This document shows positions 1 through 12,501 of a DNA stretch of 64,000 nucleotides, one piece after another (the first letter of the stretch is position 1; each line of letters begins with the position of its first letter). Under the pieces are notes generated by a model that ran no database searches, was not told the origin of the DNA, and saw nothing but the letters and a program-made list of their open reading frames with translations. The stretch comes from Chaetorhynchus papuensis (lineage: Eukaryota > Chordata > Aves > Passeriformes > Rhipiduridae): contig VWYX01000286.1 in NCBI GenBank assembly GCA_013396525.1, positions 1 to 64,000 of the forward strand, written 5' to 3'. Both the position numbers and the translations under genes were made by a program.

Positions 1-27
1 TTTTTTTTTTGCTTGCTTGCTTGTTTG
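1..27. repeat. Poly-T and (GCTT)n simple repeat
   Basis: Ten T residues open the window, followed by about four GCTT/GTTT units. It is cut by the window edge, so its true length is unknown. It could be the reverse-complement tail of a retroposed sequence or a plain microsatellite; no retroposon body is visible inside the window. Confidence 0.7.
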
Positions 28-276
28 ACTTGCCATCAGCCTACTTTCAAAGACAGGGTTATAGACATAGACACCAACCAAGGAGTTAAATCCCTGTTTC
101 TCCTTAACTACATATCATATCCTTAGTGAGGTATCAATGAATACATAGCTTATTTCAATGTAAAATTTAAAGATCTGTTCCATTCATCAAATTTATCTAA
201 CTTAGAAACAAATTCAAAATCCCTATTTCCCTCAGATCCACTGGACCTACAAATGCTGTATTTCTTTTCCTGTCAG

Positions 277-320
277 CATGCAGATCCTATTCAGCCTCTC
301 CTCTCTGAGGAAGGGGAGAG
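277..320 (+). other. Candidate 44-nt exon with strong splice sites
   Basis: A pyrimidine-rich stretch ending in TTTCTTTTCCTGTCAG directly precedes this segment, and GAGAG followed by GTAAGTG directly follows it. Both match vertebrate splice consensus closely. Two frames stay open across the 44 bases; in frame 1 it reads HADPIQPLLSEEGE. No protein family is recognised. The length is that of a microexon or a short non-coding exon. No partner exon with a shared reading frame could be assigned. Splice-site pairs of this quality also occur by chance in introns (pseudoexons), so this is a candidate only. Confidence 0.3.
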
Positions 321-2161
321 GTAAGTGCATAACTGAGTAAAGCACAAAGCATTTCAAATGCCAGTCTCTTTGGCTCTACATATAAGCAGTAAAAACTTGA
401 AAGCTCTAGGAAACTAGTTGTTTGGCCCTACCATTTCACTTCCTTTTCATTTTCCTTAAACGTTAGTTTAGAATACAAACATCTCATGCTGCAATATGGG
501 CCACTATGTAGAAAATCAGCAGCCAAAGACTTCCCAAGAGCTGCAGGCCTGCCTCCCCAGTTGGTGTCAACAGCATGACTGATGGGTCACCACCCTGAGC
601 AACACCAGCCAAGGATCCAGCCTGAATGTCCCACTGGACATTTTCTCCGGAATTAATGTCCTGTCTGCCTCTCCTTTACAAGCCAGTGTCTTGTCAGTAG
701 TGCAACACACTGTGTAGCACTCAATGTAATTCCAAGTAGATGTGCCATCTTCCATGAGCCTGAACTTGGTATCCTGCGTGACAGCCAAGCAACTGTTACA
801 TGAGCACAGGTAGCTGTGCTACAATCCCAGGCTGTGTTCTGCCTGCCAGCATGACATTCATGCCCTCACTGCCCTCTAACTCCACTGTGTCTTGTCAAAG
901 GTTAGAAGAAATACACATCAATAGCTCATGTTGTTGTTTTCCTTCCCTTTAGACCCTTCTCTCCTACAAACAGGCTTTGTTTTAGGATATTCCACCCAGT
1001 GTGTGAGCCTGACAAATACCAAGTGATTTTATCAAGCTTAAAAGGAGCTCTGAAGTCCTGTTTGTACACTATGTGGGCAAAGAAACATCACAAGAAGGGC
1101 ATTCCTTTTCATACTGTCAATAATAGAAACATTCAAAATGCTGCTTTTTCAGTTATCCTGGTGAACTCAGGGTATCCTCAGGAACTTAAGCCTTAAGAAA
1201 TTCATTATTCTTTCTCAGTTGAGTTCCACCACTAAATTGCAGTCTCATACAACTAAAGTAAATTTGGGGACAATTGAAGATGTCAAAAGACAGAATCTCA
1301 TGCTGACACCCCGCTAATGGAGAAGTGAATAAAGAGTCATTCAGGTAATCCCTGCTGTTTTATGAGTAGCATTCTCCTACACACTTGCTCCTCCAAATCA
1401 TAGTTACCTATCAACTACAGGTACAGAAGAACAGAACTGCAACATTTATGATTTAATACCCCCAACCTAAAAAGGGATGGTTTCCCTTCATGGGCTCAAA
1501 ATTCATCGAAACCCTTATATGTGTGCTCAATTGCATCCTTATTCAGCAAAGCAATAAAAAAATGTGCTTAACTGCCACTGACCTTAATTAGGCCCTTTTG
1601 TAGTGCACTGAATTGCCCTGTGCTGCAAAGCTCTGTCACCCAGGATGTAAAAACTTGCAGAAATAGAACAGGTGAGAATTACCTATTAAGGCAGCACTGC
1701 TGATAAAAGATTAAACATGATCAAAGAATATAAAAAGTGGTGATTATCAGTGTCCCAAGCATCTAATCTGGCAAGGTGCCTACACTGTAATTCAAATTAA
1801 AGATTATGAAGAAAGCAGTGAGCTAATGACAACTTACTGAAACAGAGCAAATCCACGAGTTAGAAAAGGAAAGGGGATTAAGGCACCGCCACTACTCTTC
1901 CCGGGTTCTAGCTCTAACTGCTGCCAAACCGAAAGTGTTAAAGCTTTTTCATCTGCTCCTCAAATGGAATTTCTAAATCCACCTGGGACTACTGTAATGA
2001 AATGGATACAGTTGTAATGAGGAATACATGCATGAGGTCTGGAATCAGAATCCATCCAATGAAGACAATCTTTTAACAAAGAAGCAGCAGTGGAAGAAAA
2101 GTGGGTGGGACCAGGAGTCTCTGTTCTGTTCCATCCCTACCGCAATAAATAATTTTTAAAA
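321..2161. other. Unique non-coding stretch
   Basis: No recognisable gene, transposon or RNA gene. Part of 1540-1830 is AT-rich with TTAATTAGG and ATTAAA-type homeodomain-like words. Within it, bases 1592-1671 lie between a moderate acceptor (CTTAATTAG) and a good donor (ACAG/GTGAGA) on the plus strand and are open in one frame. I treat this as a weak pseudoexon. Confidence 0.5.
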
Positions 2162-2438
2162 TTACTTTGTAGCATAAACTGGGAAAAGACCAGATCTGGA
2201 GCTCCAGATGCAATTGTAGTCACCTGCTGTCACATAAGTAACACTAAATACTGAAAGCAATAGAAGAAAATGTAATTGTAAAGTTTGGGGTTTTATACAA
2301 TACAAACCCTGTGATTTCTGTAAAGGAGATTGCTGATGAAGAATTTTACCTGAACCATTTGGATGAGATGCTGAGAGAAACTGAGAATAATAAGCCTCAA
2401 ACAGTGACTCCAGAGAAATCTGGTTTAGCACAGATTTC
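2162..2438 (-). other. Candidate two-exon coding segment with stop codon
   Basis: Read on the minus strand, an acceptor (ATCTAATGCAG) at 2439 opens an 89-nt segment, 2350-2438. It ends at a CAG/GTAAAA donor. After a 99-nt intron (2251-2349), whose 3' end is a long pyrimidine tract ending TTCTATTGCTTTCAG, a second segment runs from 2250 down to a TAA at 2162-2164. The phases agree (one base, then two), so one frame stays open through both. The second part reads TAGDYNCIWSSRSG and the sequence ends in VYATK. The codons are AT-rich and no family is recognised. It may be a real 3' end of a gene or a chance arrangement; the short intron with a good acceptor is the main support. Confidence 0.22.
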
Positions 2439-5400
2439 CTGCATTAGATAAAGTCCAGATTATTTGGTATCTTTAGTGCTTTTCTCTCCCCTGGAGGTAC
2501 TGGATGGGTTTAGAGTAAACGGTAGTGAAATAAGATGATGTGAGTCCCATAAGAAACAAAGATAAACAAACAGGCTCCTTACAGAACACAAAGATGACAG
2601 AGATGGTCATTCTATTTCATATTACTTGGAAGTTTTTAAAACATGTTGTAACAAGCACAATCTGCAGAAAAATAAAATGAAACCCAATTTTATACTGCAT
2701 GTTTAATCCATCCACAGAGGTATGTAGATAGCAAAAGGCTGGTTGCTATAGAAACATCCAAAGTGAACACAGATACTATAGCTGAAATGCAAAGTTAGTT
2801 GTGAATTTAAAAAAGAAAATTGCTGATACTGTAAAAAAAACCCCAACCATACAACAGCTAAAGGTGATGCCCTCCCTCACAAAAGCTTTCAGAAAATAAG
2901 TCTTCACTCTATAAACCAATATTTGAATAAATATTCTGAACAAAGAATCTCCTGCAGTGCACAGTGGCAGAAGCTAAATTCTGGGAAGTTGAGTCAGACC
3001 ACAAAAAGAGCCTCTGGTTTCAGTCCTGGATTTGAGGGCAGGTAGTATTTTCCAACACTTAGCTTTTTACATATCAAGGCTGATTCTGAGCATCCTTTCT
3101 CAGGTCCCAAATTGTGCTGATGTATTCCACTGTGATCACACCTAATTTTCCTGATGGAGACCTCTGCAAACATACAGTCTACACAACAGTCTCCAATTCC
3201 TCCAACAGCAGTGCAGCTGTGCCATGTTCTCTGCTCCCATTCGGCTTTCTGAAGTTACTCAGCAGCCAGTGTCAAGAAGGACATATATACATACAGGGTC
3301 ACTATCAAACAGTGCTCTCCACCCCACAGCTGACAGCAGAGGGCTGAGGGTCAGTGGCAACACCAGCACTGCAGCTCTCCCTTCCTCAGTCCCACCATCG
3401 ATACTGTGCCTGAAACCTGCTCTTTCTACCCAGGTGCTGACAACACCTGAGGACAGACAAATATCCAAGCCCTTTCCCACAATTCTCCCTCTCTAAAAAA
3501 CACAGGACTCTCAGGCTGATTTCTGGCATGCCCATCTCTTTTTGAGGAGCTCAAGTCCTGCTCAGGAATTGAGCCCATTGTGAGCAGGGACAAGAAGGGT
3601 TTTGGGAAGCAGTAGGACTTATACAAAGTATCTCACTTCCTGAGGTTTAACTTTTCAAGGGGATGGGGAAAATGACCAAACTTGTACACCAGAACTGGCT
3701 TACAGTGAAAAGTCTTTTTTAAACAGTCCCATCAATAAGCAGCTCACATGGTCATAGGAAGGATTTCTGACATGTTCAGTATTGATCCTCTGATCAATAA
3801 CAGGCTTGTGAGCAATAATCACACCCTAATAGCCTCCCATCACAAAGCTCATCTTCTTTCACCGAACTCCATCAGAAAGCTAAGCAAAACACATTCTGAA
3901 TCTTTTATGGATTCTTTTAAATGGATTGTTAATAATATTTGTACAAGCAAACAAAGTATTTACTACCATCTCAACTGCCTAAATTCCATGTAAGCAGTCC
4001 CTTGTAACAAAACCAGCGTTACGTCTGGAACAGCATCTCTCACTTCAATAGCTCAAATGCCTTGTCAAGAAAGCTATTCTAATTGGGTAGGAGTACAAGG
4101 GAAAGCAAAGATTATTCCCTTGTTTTATGTTAGCAATTTTTAATGATTGTTTATTTATATTAGGCTTTGCTATGCAATAGCACATCTGAGGCTATTTATA
4201 CACAATCGCTTGTATCCCAAGCCACTTCCAAGCATGGGCAGTATGCCATCACTAATGAATGCCACCTCAAATAATCTTTTTTTCCTGCACTAGTTATCCC
4301 CAAAGGAAACATTACAGTCCCTTCTTGTCACCAACCAAATATCTGCTATGGAAGCATTTCAGAGCCTTTGGAATAAACACATTTAAACAGATCTGTGATC
4401 AGCAGCTTCACTGCAACATACAGACAGGAAAGCCCACAGATTCCCCTGCTTGCACATTTTATTTTGCTTTTTTCTATTTCGTGGATCGGAGGAAATGAGA
4501 CTATGATGTGAAAATGAGTGTAAACATTCCCTCTGGGACTGTCCAAACAATGAGTAAGGGCTCCCTCCATGTACTCCTCTGGTCATGTAAGTACTGTTGC
4601 CACATCTGAACTGCTGAAGATTTCTGGACTAAACTTCATCTTCTTCCGTTAACTGCTACAGGATACAACACAGGAAGACTACAAATATTTCTTCTGAGCT
4701 CCAGTCTATACAACCAGCATTTAGACAACTAGGGTGAGATTCAGGTCACCTAACTTTTGATGTCAATGCTGTTAGTAGTGTCTAGAAATTTAAGTGGCTT
4801 ACCATGGTCTAAGCCTGCCTTGGATCAGCTGAACAGCTCCCTGGGCACTGTTAGTGGCATCGATCAGAATTCCCCTGACCACAAGGGTAGCCCGGATGCC
4901 TAGAGTTAGGGCAACTCATATCTCAGCTCAAATTTACCTGCCCAGACTCTCTTTCATTTGTCATTGGAAGGAAAGAGGCATGTTCAAAGTTCACTCCACC
5001 CTATTCTAGAATATGCACCCAGGCCAAATGACTCTTTGGGAAACTTACTCTGTGCGGTTGCCAGAACAAACACCACAGACAGCAAAAACCCCTCCTTTAC
5101 CCTGTTACCTAAATGAGAGAAAAGGTGGTTCTCTCTCCAAAGGTCAGGTTGTGAAGTTTTACAATCCTCCCTGAGGTAATTTGGAAATTAACTCATCTAT
5201 CCTTATTAATTAAAATTACATATTGCCTTTTTTTAATTCCTTATTATAAAATCATGCTGTTGCATAGATATTAAACCCCATGTGTGGTCAAATACACATA
5301 GATAGCATGAAAAATCAAATTATCTCAGTTTAGCAAGTCCCAGCCAATGCTCATGGAAAGCATTCACATACACTTTCATTCTTGCACTGCCCTACATGTA

Positions 5401-8400
5401 TTTTTGCTTAGTAGCTCTTAATAAAGGCACATGACAGACATGAATTTATAGCTTTTTTATTACTTTGCCCCTTCAGGTTATAAATTCATGAAACAGTTGT
5501 AGTTTATTGCATTTTTATGTTTGTCAGTTTTATTTACACACTCTTTCTTGCCATTAGATGGTAAAAAGCTTTTGGGTTTCTACAGATCCTCAATCATTCT
5601 GTGCCAGGGCCTGAAATGAGATGGAAACAAAGACTTCTGGCTCGTCTAAAAATAAATGGTCATCTCAAACACTTCCTCAGCACATCCTTCCACCATAAAG
5701 CACTACTACATAAATATGACTCCATAAATTATATATCTTAAGTTTTTGCATGCTCACAGCAGTTTACCAATAAATGTTCTGCAGTACCTGCTTAAAAAAA
5801 ACCCTAGACATAAAATCATTGCCAATGATGATAAATGATTACAGCTTAATAACAGTCAAGCTGACAAAGCTGAAATGTCCACAGGGTGCACTGCAATTCA
5901 AATTCCACAGGTGAAAAAATAAAAAGCTTTCAAATAGAAATGTTCCTGCCTTCAGCAAAGAGAAACAATGGCCTTGTGACACCTGGGTGTGTACTAATTC
6001 TAGGATGTCGCCCAAAACCAAAACACTGGAATTTCATGCAAATTTAGTAGGCAAGAGAATAAAGGAGCTTCAGGGCAGAGATGATTGAATGTGTCTGTGC
6101 TGGGTGGGACAGGTCTGACAATAGAATAATACCAGAGACAAACATGGCAGCATGATAGAAAAGAAAGTGAAACACTGAGAAGCATAACTTTATCCAAACA
6201 AGAACAAGAAGGTATTTTGGATAGCAAATCATATTCTTGGGTTAACTACAAAATTAGCTTTTCTGGATAGGAAAGGGGAAGGCAGCAATGGGACTCTCAG
6301 TATCAAATCTCTCAGTAAAGTTCAGGCTAAAAATCATATTTGTCAATCAAGGGAAAAGTCTTATTTAATAACTCATTGCGTGGCCACTTGAAGTCTGCAC
6401 TTGTGCTGTAGAGAACCTGCTCACAATTAATGACCTGTAGCCACTTAACGCTAAATGACCGATTTCAAATTGTAAATAAGCAGTTCTGTATGAAGAAAAT
6501 GTCTCAACATTATTTCAGCCACCTTCATTCCCATTCCATTAACAATTTAAGAGGCAAAACACAATCAAAGGGGCAGAGATGATGAAGTGAATCCCCAAGA
6601 CACATTCAGTTCAGTATTATTCCTGGCCTTTCTCACTCTGACAAGATGGAGTGAGGTTTTCCTCACAAGTAAGAGCAGGATAAGTTTGCCAGGACAAACA
6701 CGAGAAAAAACCATCCAGTTTTAAGTCCACCTCCTCTCTTTCCCTCGTCTCTCAAAGGGTTTGACTGGCCAGTAAGAAGATGCTCTCTCACAAGAGGCAG
6801 GTATCAAAAGTACACAGCTGAAAAGGGAGGAAGGATAGCAAGATGAATGAGAGTCCCCCAATGAAAGTGGAAAAATGAAGCAGAAATACACGAAGGAAAA
6901 TCCTTTGAGCAAGCAGTCTCTAGTACTTAACTATACTACCCTCTAGACTCAGTGATCTGGGTGAATATTCCCTCTCCATCCCTGACCGTCCTCCTGACAT
7001 GCTATCTCAGCAATTTTTGTTATTCTACAGAAATTCTGCATTTATCCCTAATTTGAAGACCTTCTGTGTTCAGTGAACCAAGTCTCCTCTCTGTTAAAGG
7101 ACTGTGGTCTCTGACTTTCTTATGGAAGGGGAAGGAAACAGCTGATGGGGGAAGGGGATACCAAGAGGATTGCAGTAGTGAAGCCAAGGGTTAGTATGGC
7201 ACAGCCAGAGAGGGTTGCAATTGCAAGGGGAACACTAGGGATTGGAAACACTTCCCTAGAGGAAAGCTCTGGAGGAAAAGGCAGCATTCTCAGACCCAGC
7301 ATCTGCCTTCCTTTCACTGCAGCAGCACAGGGAGAGCTGATGAAAATATGATGTCATTGTACCCCTTTATTTTAAGGGGAAAAGTTGCTATTGGCAAGCT
7401 GCTGTCTGGGTAATTGCTTCCTTTTTGGTCTAATGAATCTGAGATTTGTTGTCAGCCTTCCAGGGACAGTGAAAAGCTCATCTATTTTCTCCATTTTATC
7501 TGGATAAAATGGCCATGGGGTTTGCTCAGTTAGGCAGCATTAGTGTGAATGCTTAAGAAGAAGTGCTAAAGCGCCACCAAGACATTCACTGCACTATCAG
7601 AGCTACACATTAGCCCTCTCTAATAAAAACTAGTTCTTATAAAGGATAATTATCCTCAGTTGTAATCTTTGACAGCTATGGCTGGTGCAAGCAGCTAGAC
7701 CTAGTTTCTGAAATACTTTAATAAATACTTCTGTCAGGACCTCCAAGGAGTCATGCTCAAAGTATGACACTGTTCTCGGTGAGCTCAATGCTGCATCAAA
7801 GTCACCTCTCTTCAGGCTTCCTGTGCAAAACATCTTCCTGCTCTGCCAAGCCCAAGGAAAGCACAGTCCACCTTCCCCAACAGCCCTGTGAGTACAATTA
7901 TGCATATTCTATATGCTTACACAAACCCACACTTGAGAAGAGGCAGAGAAGAAGAGATTTTAGACGGAAAGAGGAAACAGCTTGCCCTGCAGTGAGACCT
8001 TCTTCTGCAGAAGTGCCTTCCCAGCCACTGCTGCCACTGATGGTCTCATCTGGGAGAGGCCTGGGTCTGTCACACTTGCTTTCACTCAGTACAAAAGCCC
8101 AGCACAGCCTTTCAGGCAATATAACACTTTTCAGACTGAAGAACAACAACACTGACTCAGGCAGGAATCCTACCCCTTTGTATTACTATAAATAGATTAA
8201 AAGTTAGGTTATTTCTCTTTCAATCAAAACAAACCAGCAGCTACAAGCAGCTAAAACACCCCCAAAACTCCAGTGCTGCCGATGGCACAACAGCACATAG
8301 TATTTAGCATATTGAACACACTTAGGGGCCCTCCCCTAAAAGGACTTTTGACAAGAAAAACTTTTGGGTTCCCTCACTGTTGAGCTGACAAAACAAGCAT

Positions 8401-11283
8401 ATCCTTATCTTATAGCCAGCTAAAAATGGGAAAATAACTCTGACAAAGGGGACAAGACGATCATAGGGAAACTTTCATGTCTCCTACCCGAGAGCAGCTC
8501 CCAGAAAGCCAGGTTTATTGCAGACACAATCTACTCATAATAAAACTTTGCTACAGGGCAAGAAAACCAATGGCAGAGAAATAATTTCTCTCTGCAAAGC
8601 ATCTGCTTGCTGACTTTATTGCTGTTGCCATCTTGAACTGCAGAATTAAATAGTGGTAATATTTGTATGAAAAGGAAGAATGCTCAGCACTGCCAGTGAA
8701 AAAGGGCTCCCCTCTCTTTACATCACCCTCCAAATGCCCTCCTTTGTAAAACGGATCCTCAAAGGTTCTAGGAGGAAAAGAGAGAGCAACATTTCTCCAG
8801 GTGCCTCTCAGTGTATCAGCACACTCAACAGCTCTCCACAGAAGCTAGGGCAGAAGCACTTGGATGTAGGGTTAGACAGAAGCGAAACCCTTCTGCAAAC
8901 CCAAGGCATTGCCTTTTGCAGAGCTATGGCCACAGGGAAGTGGAGGCTGTTCCAGCTCTGCAGCTGGAGTGCTGACCAAAGAGCACTCATTGCCTGTCCG
9001 CAGGCCTCAGGGTTAATGTGCTCTGGGACATTAAAAGATATTTTGCTGCATCCTGTGCAATATCCAGCCCCAACCATTAACTGTACCTCCATAAATGCGC
9101 ACTACAGTCTGTTCCTGATGGCACTGGCTATAGGAAGGCTGACACTTGGGGGCCACAATGGCTTACCACCACATGTCCCACAGCAAACAGATTGATGCAA
9201 GGCCAGCCAAAGTCCTTTTAGCATAAACTGGAAGAAAAATATAAGCCAAGCAAGAGATAGAGGGGATTTACAGCAATTCCAGCCTCATCTGGCCCATCTG
9301 AGACACTTCAACATGTTTAGCTCTGAGGACATAATTTCTATGTGATGCCAGATGGGCACAGCGAGAAGGAAGAACCACTTTACACATAATGCCCAGCACC
9401 AAGACCTGCGATCCACCTTTCTGACGTCAGAGCATTTTTTACAAGGATGCTATTCACAGCTAAATGCCACACACGTGCTGCTCATGCCTTCCACCCCCAT
9501 GGTGTCCTCCGTGGCAACAGCAGATGAGGAGTTTGTGAAAGACTTGACATTCACATACTTTCACACACACTGTTCTCAGCTTCGAAAAGCTGCCAGTGTG
9601 GCAGGATTAATATAGATACAGAACACAAAGTTTAGAGCTCACTAGGCAGACTTTGGTCAATGAAATTCCCTTGCCCGGGTGTGCAGCTGCTCTATAATGA
9701 GTATGTGATAGGATTTGAACATGCACAGGAAAGTTTATTCAATCCTAATCTGCTACTGATGGTCTCTGCTGTCTGTGTAATAATGGGGTAAACCTGCAGT
9801 CAAGCAGAGCAGATGAGAGAGAAAGAAATAAACTAGTTTAAATCTGTCTGGGCTGCAGAACACATCAGATAAGGCCACTTGTGATACAACGGGAGTTAAG
9901 GGAAAGGGAAAAGAATTGCTACAAGAAGCAAAAGAAAAAAGAACAAAACAAAAAAGCTGTGTGCCCTCATACATGCCCATTCACATGTGCATGGTGTATA
10001 ATGCATGCCCCTAACAGGGTATTCGCCCTCCAAACCTTTGATGTCATTTAAAGTATTTCAATTACCTACAGCCATGAGTCGCATGACATAGCCAAACCCA
10101 GCTCCTACAAACAGCACTGACTTCTAAGCAACTATGCAAACATGCAGAACCTTTCCTAAATGGTTTATGTCCCCTTTTCACCCAATGTGTAGGGGATATA
10201 GCATCTAGTAACACAGAAAAGCAAAATACAGACCCCTTAACTGTCTTCAATTAAAATTCCATGCAACTCATGAACTTTCTGCACATAAGCCAGAAACAAG
10301 TCAGCAGAGCATTTGCAGAAAGATCAATGGTTTGGAAAATTTGGTCAACTCATACAATCACACTCTGTAAATGAGAAGAGTCTGAAACAGCCAGAGAGTC
10401 TCTCCATGGGGAGGAGCAGCGGCAGCATGAAGTGTAATGAAGCTAAAATAATCAAATCCCTTCTTTTTGTTTTTAAATTCCACTTTCTGAGTTTGTTGGT
10501 GAAGAGTATCAATCCAAAACAGAGGCCCAATTTCTAATGCTGATTGTAAAAGCCACAGCACGGCTGGCTACTGATACGAGCTTTGTCTTTTGAAAGACTC
10601 CTGCTTGGATTCGCCTGAGCATTGGTACAAAAGGAAAGAATAAGGCAGTTCTCTCTCTTTTCTCACGCTATCTTCCCTTGCTGTTTCAAAGCAGGTGTGA
10701 AAAACTGACACACATACAAACAGCAGATCTGAGCCAGCCAGGGAGAGCAAGTACTAGGAATGAACTTTTTTGGTGCTTTTCACCAATTGTGCCTCTGGCT
10801 GAATTACTGAATCACAAGGAGAGGAAGGGAGGAAAAGCCCACATTGCCCTTTCAGGTCTCTTTTGTATCATGCGGCAAAACCTTGTAGCTGAGGCCTTAG
10901 TTTTGACTGGCATGGCAACAGTGGCATGCTTCCAGAAATTCTGACTGTAAAATCTTATTACTGAGATTAAACATACTGGTTTTAAAGATGGATACTAGAA
11001 AAAAACCTTTTTGTGCAGAGATAGGTGTCTTTCTTACCCAGTGCCATACTCCCTGCCCTCTTTTTGGCCATGAGCTACTCCCAAACTTCCTCTGATTTCA
11101 GAGTTCTGGCTCAGGTTCCCATTTAGCCTTAGCAATGCTTTATGGTCCTAACACCACTATGTAGTATTTTCAAAGCAACCTTTTTAAAAATAAAAGGGTG
11201 ATACCAGAGACAGATTTCTTAGCTCTGAAGAGGACTTCTAGAAGGCCTTTCTTTCTTCCCCCTGTCATTGCAAACGTTTTCAG
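2439..11283. other. Unique non-coding stretch
   Basis: About 8.8 kb with no recognisable gene or transposon. It contains short A-rich and T-rich runs, an AT-rich section around 5190-5560, and a small perfect inverted repeat at 3780-3799. Open frames here reach 171 codons (8680-9195 on the plus strand) but show no protein-like codon bias or recognisable domain. Confidence 0.5.
3780..3799. repeat. Perfect inverted repeat TATTGATC / GATCAATA
   Basis: Two 8-bp arms are separated by a 4-nt CTCT spacer. The ATTGAT/ATCAAT core resembles ONECUT or CUT-type homeodomain sites. Any function is inference. Confidence 0.5.
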
Positions 11284-11321
11284 CTGGCACGGTTGTTCTT
11301 CAGATGCAGAAATGTGTTCAG
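11284..11321 (+). other. Candidate 38-nt exon
   Basis: A long pyrimidine tract (11246-11264, CCTTTCTTTCTTCCCCCTGT) and a TTTTCAG acceptor lie to the left, and a TTCAG/GTAACT donor lies to the right. All three frames are open across 38 nt, so length and frame give no evidence for coding. Possible microexon, non-coding exon or intronic pseudoexon. Confidence 0.22.
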
Positions 11322-12453
11322 GTAACTGAACTGAGACAGGCTCCTCTGAAGATTTTATAGCTAATACTCCCACCATCACACAAATTCTTATCATTTTTGA
11401 ATACAGAACTCACTTGCACATAAATACACTGTGTTCAAGTGCTCCATGACTATTTACTGCTTGCTATAAAAATGAATAGGCCCAGAAAGGCTGCTGTGCT
11501 TCCCCATAGCAGGGCAGAGTCTGTTCAGCCTTGGTCCACCTTCTCTTTTTTTTTGAGGGAAAGAGAAAGAAGGAATTATCATTTAATTTTATTCCTATCT
11601 TGTTTTTCACTATTGTTGATTCTACTTCTTAATTCATTTTCCTTTTGGAAAAAGAACAATTCACTAAGGGGGGGCACAAGGGTTCTTCATTTATTGCCAC
11701 AACAATGGCATCTAAAAAAATAAAAAAACTCTGACAAAACTGTCAGCTCACAGAGTACTGCAGGAAAATAAAACAGCAACAGAATTCACCAAAATTAGAG
11801 CTGAGGTGCAGCTTTTCTTTGTGCACCCAAATTTTGCCACCTGGTGTGTCCAAGGACAGCCATCAGTGTCACTGAGCTGCAAACTCCAAAGACTGAGGCT
11901 TTACATGAAGAAAGGTCTAAAGCTGCGCAAGTCAAAGGTGATTTCACAGACTTGGGAGAGCTCTCTGCCATTCAGTAAATGCCATGCTCTCAAAAACTCT
12001 CTGATGGGATATTACGGAAACCAGCGAACTCGAAATAACTCTGATATCCTTCAATACTTAACATACAAATAAAAAAATATCCAGCAGATGGGGGACAACA
12101 AGCAAGAGAAAACCCACAGAACACGAACTGGATCTTCATGTGTGTACATATGGGCAAAAGAAAAAATATATACCTAACTGCAAGATGTTTCACAGGCATA
12201 AATCATGCAGCTCCACGGACTCATCAAATTTAGGCCTGGCACTGAAGTTTATAAGCTTCTCTTCACTAAAGGTTTCTGTTCCAGGCCTGAATCTTTTACT
12301 TTGTCCATCTAAGTCAGCAGTTCCCAGTTGTAAAAATGAGCCTTCCCTGTCATCTCCTTGGCTGTTTCCCTACTCTCTGCAAATACAAGTGCCACCTCTT
12401 GGCTGTTTTGCATCCTGTCTGATTCTTTCATCCCACCTTCATCTTCCTTACAG

Positions 12454-12501
12454 CATTGCTCAGCTCCCCCTTATCTGTTAGGAAAGCAGAAAAAAGAAAA
12501 G
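12454..12501 (+). other. Candidate 48-nt exon, frame-preserving
   Basis: The left side has a near-ideal acceptor: a pyrimidine run from 12421 ending in CATCTTCCTTACAG. The right side has a strong donor (AAAAG/GTGAGG). The segment is exactly 16 codons, and the in-phase frame is open, reading HCSAPPYLLGKQKKEK. A second frame is also open. A 48-nt symmetric exon with a lysine-rich end is the kind seen in alternatively spliced neuronal microexons, but no host protein is recognised. Nothing shows that it is transcribed. Confidence 0.3.

Noticed and set aside
8680..9195. 171-codon open frame on the plus strand
   Set aside because: No recognisable domain, no biased codon use and no splice or promoter context; length is possible by chance in 64 kb of six frames.
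10068..10106. Minus-strand segment reading GAGFGYVMRLMAV before a TAG/GTAATT donor
   Set aside because: Attractive peptide, but the acceptor is weak and a stop lies shortly upstream; too short to support.
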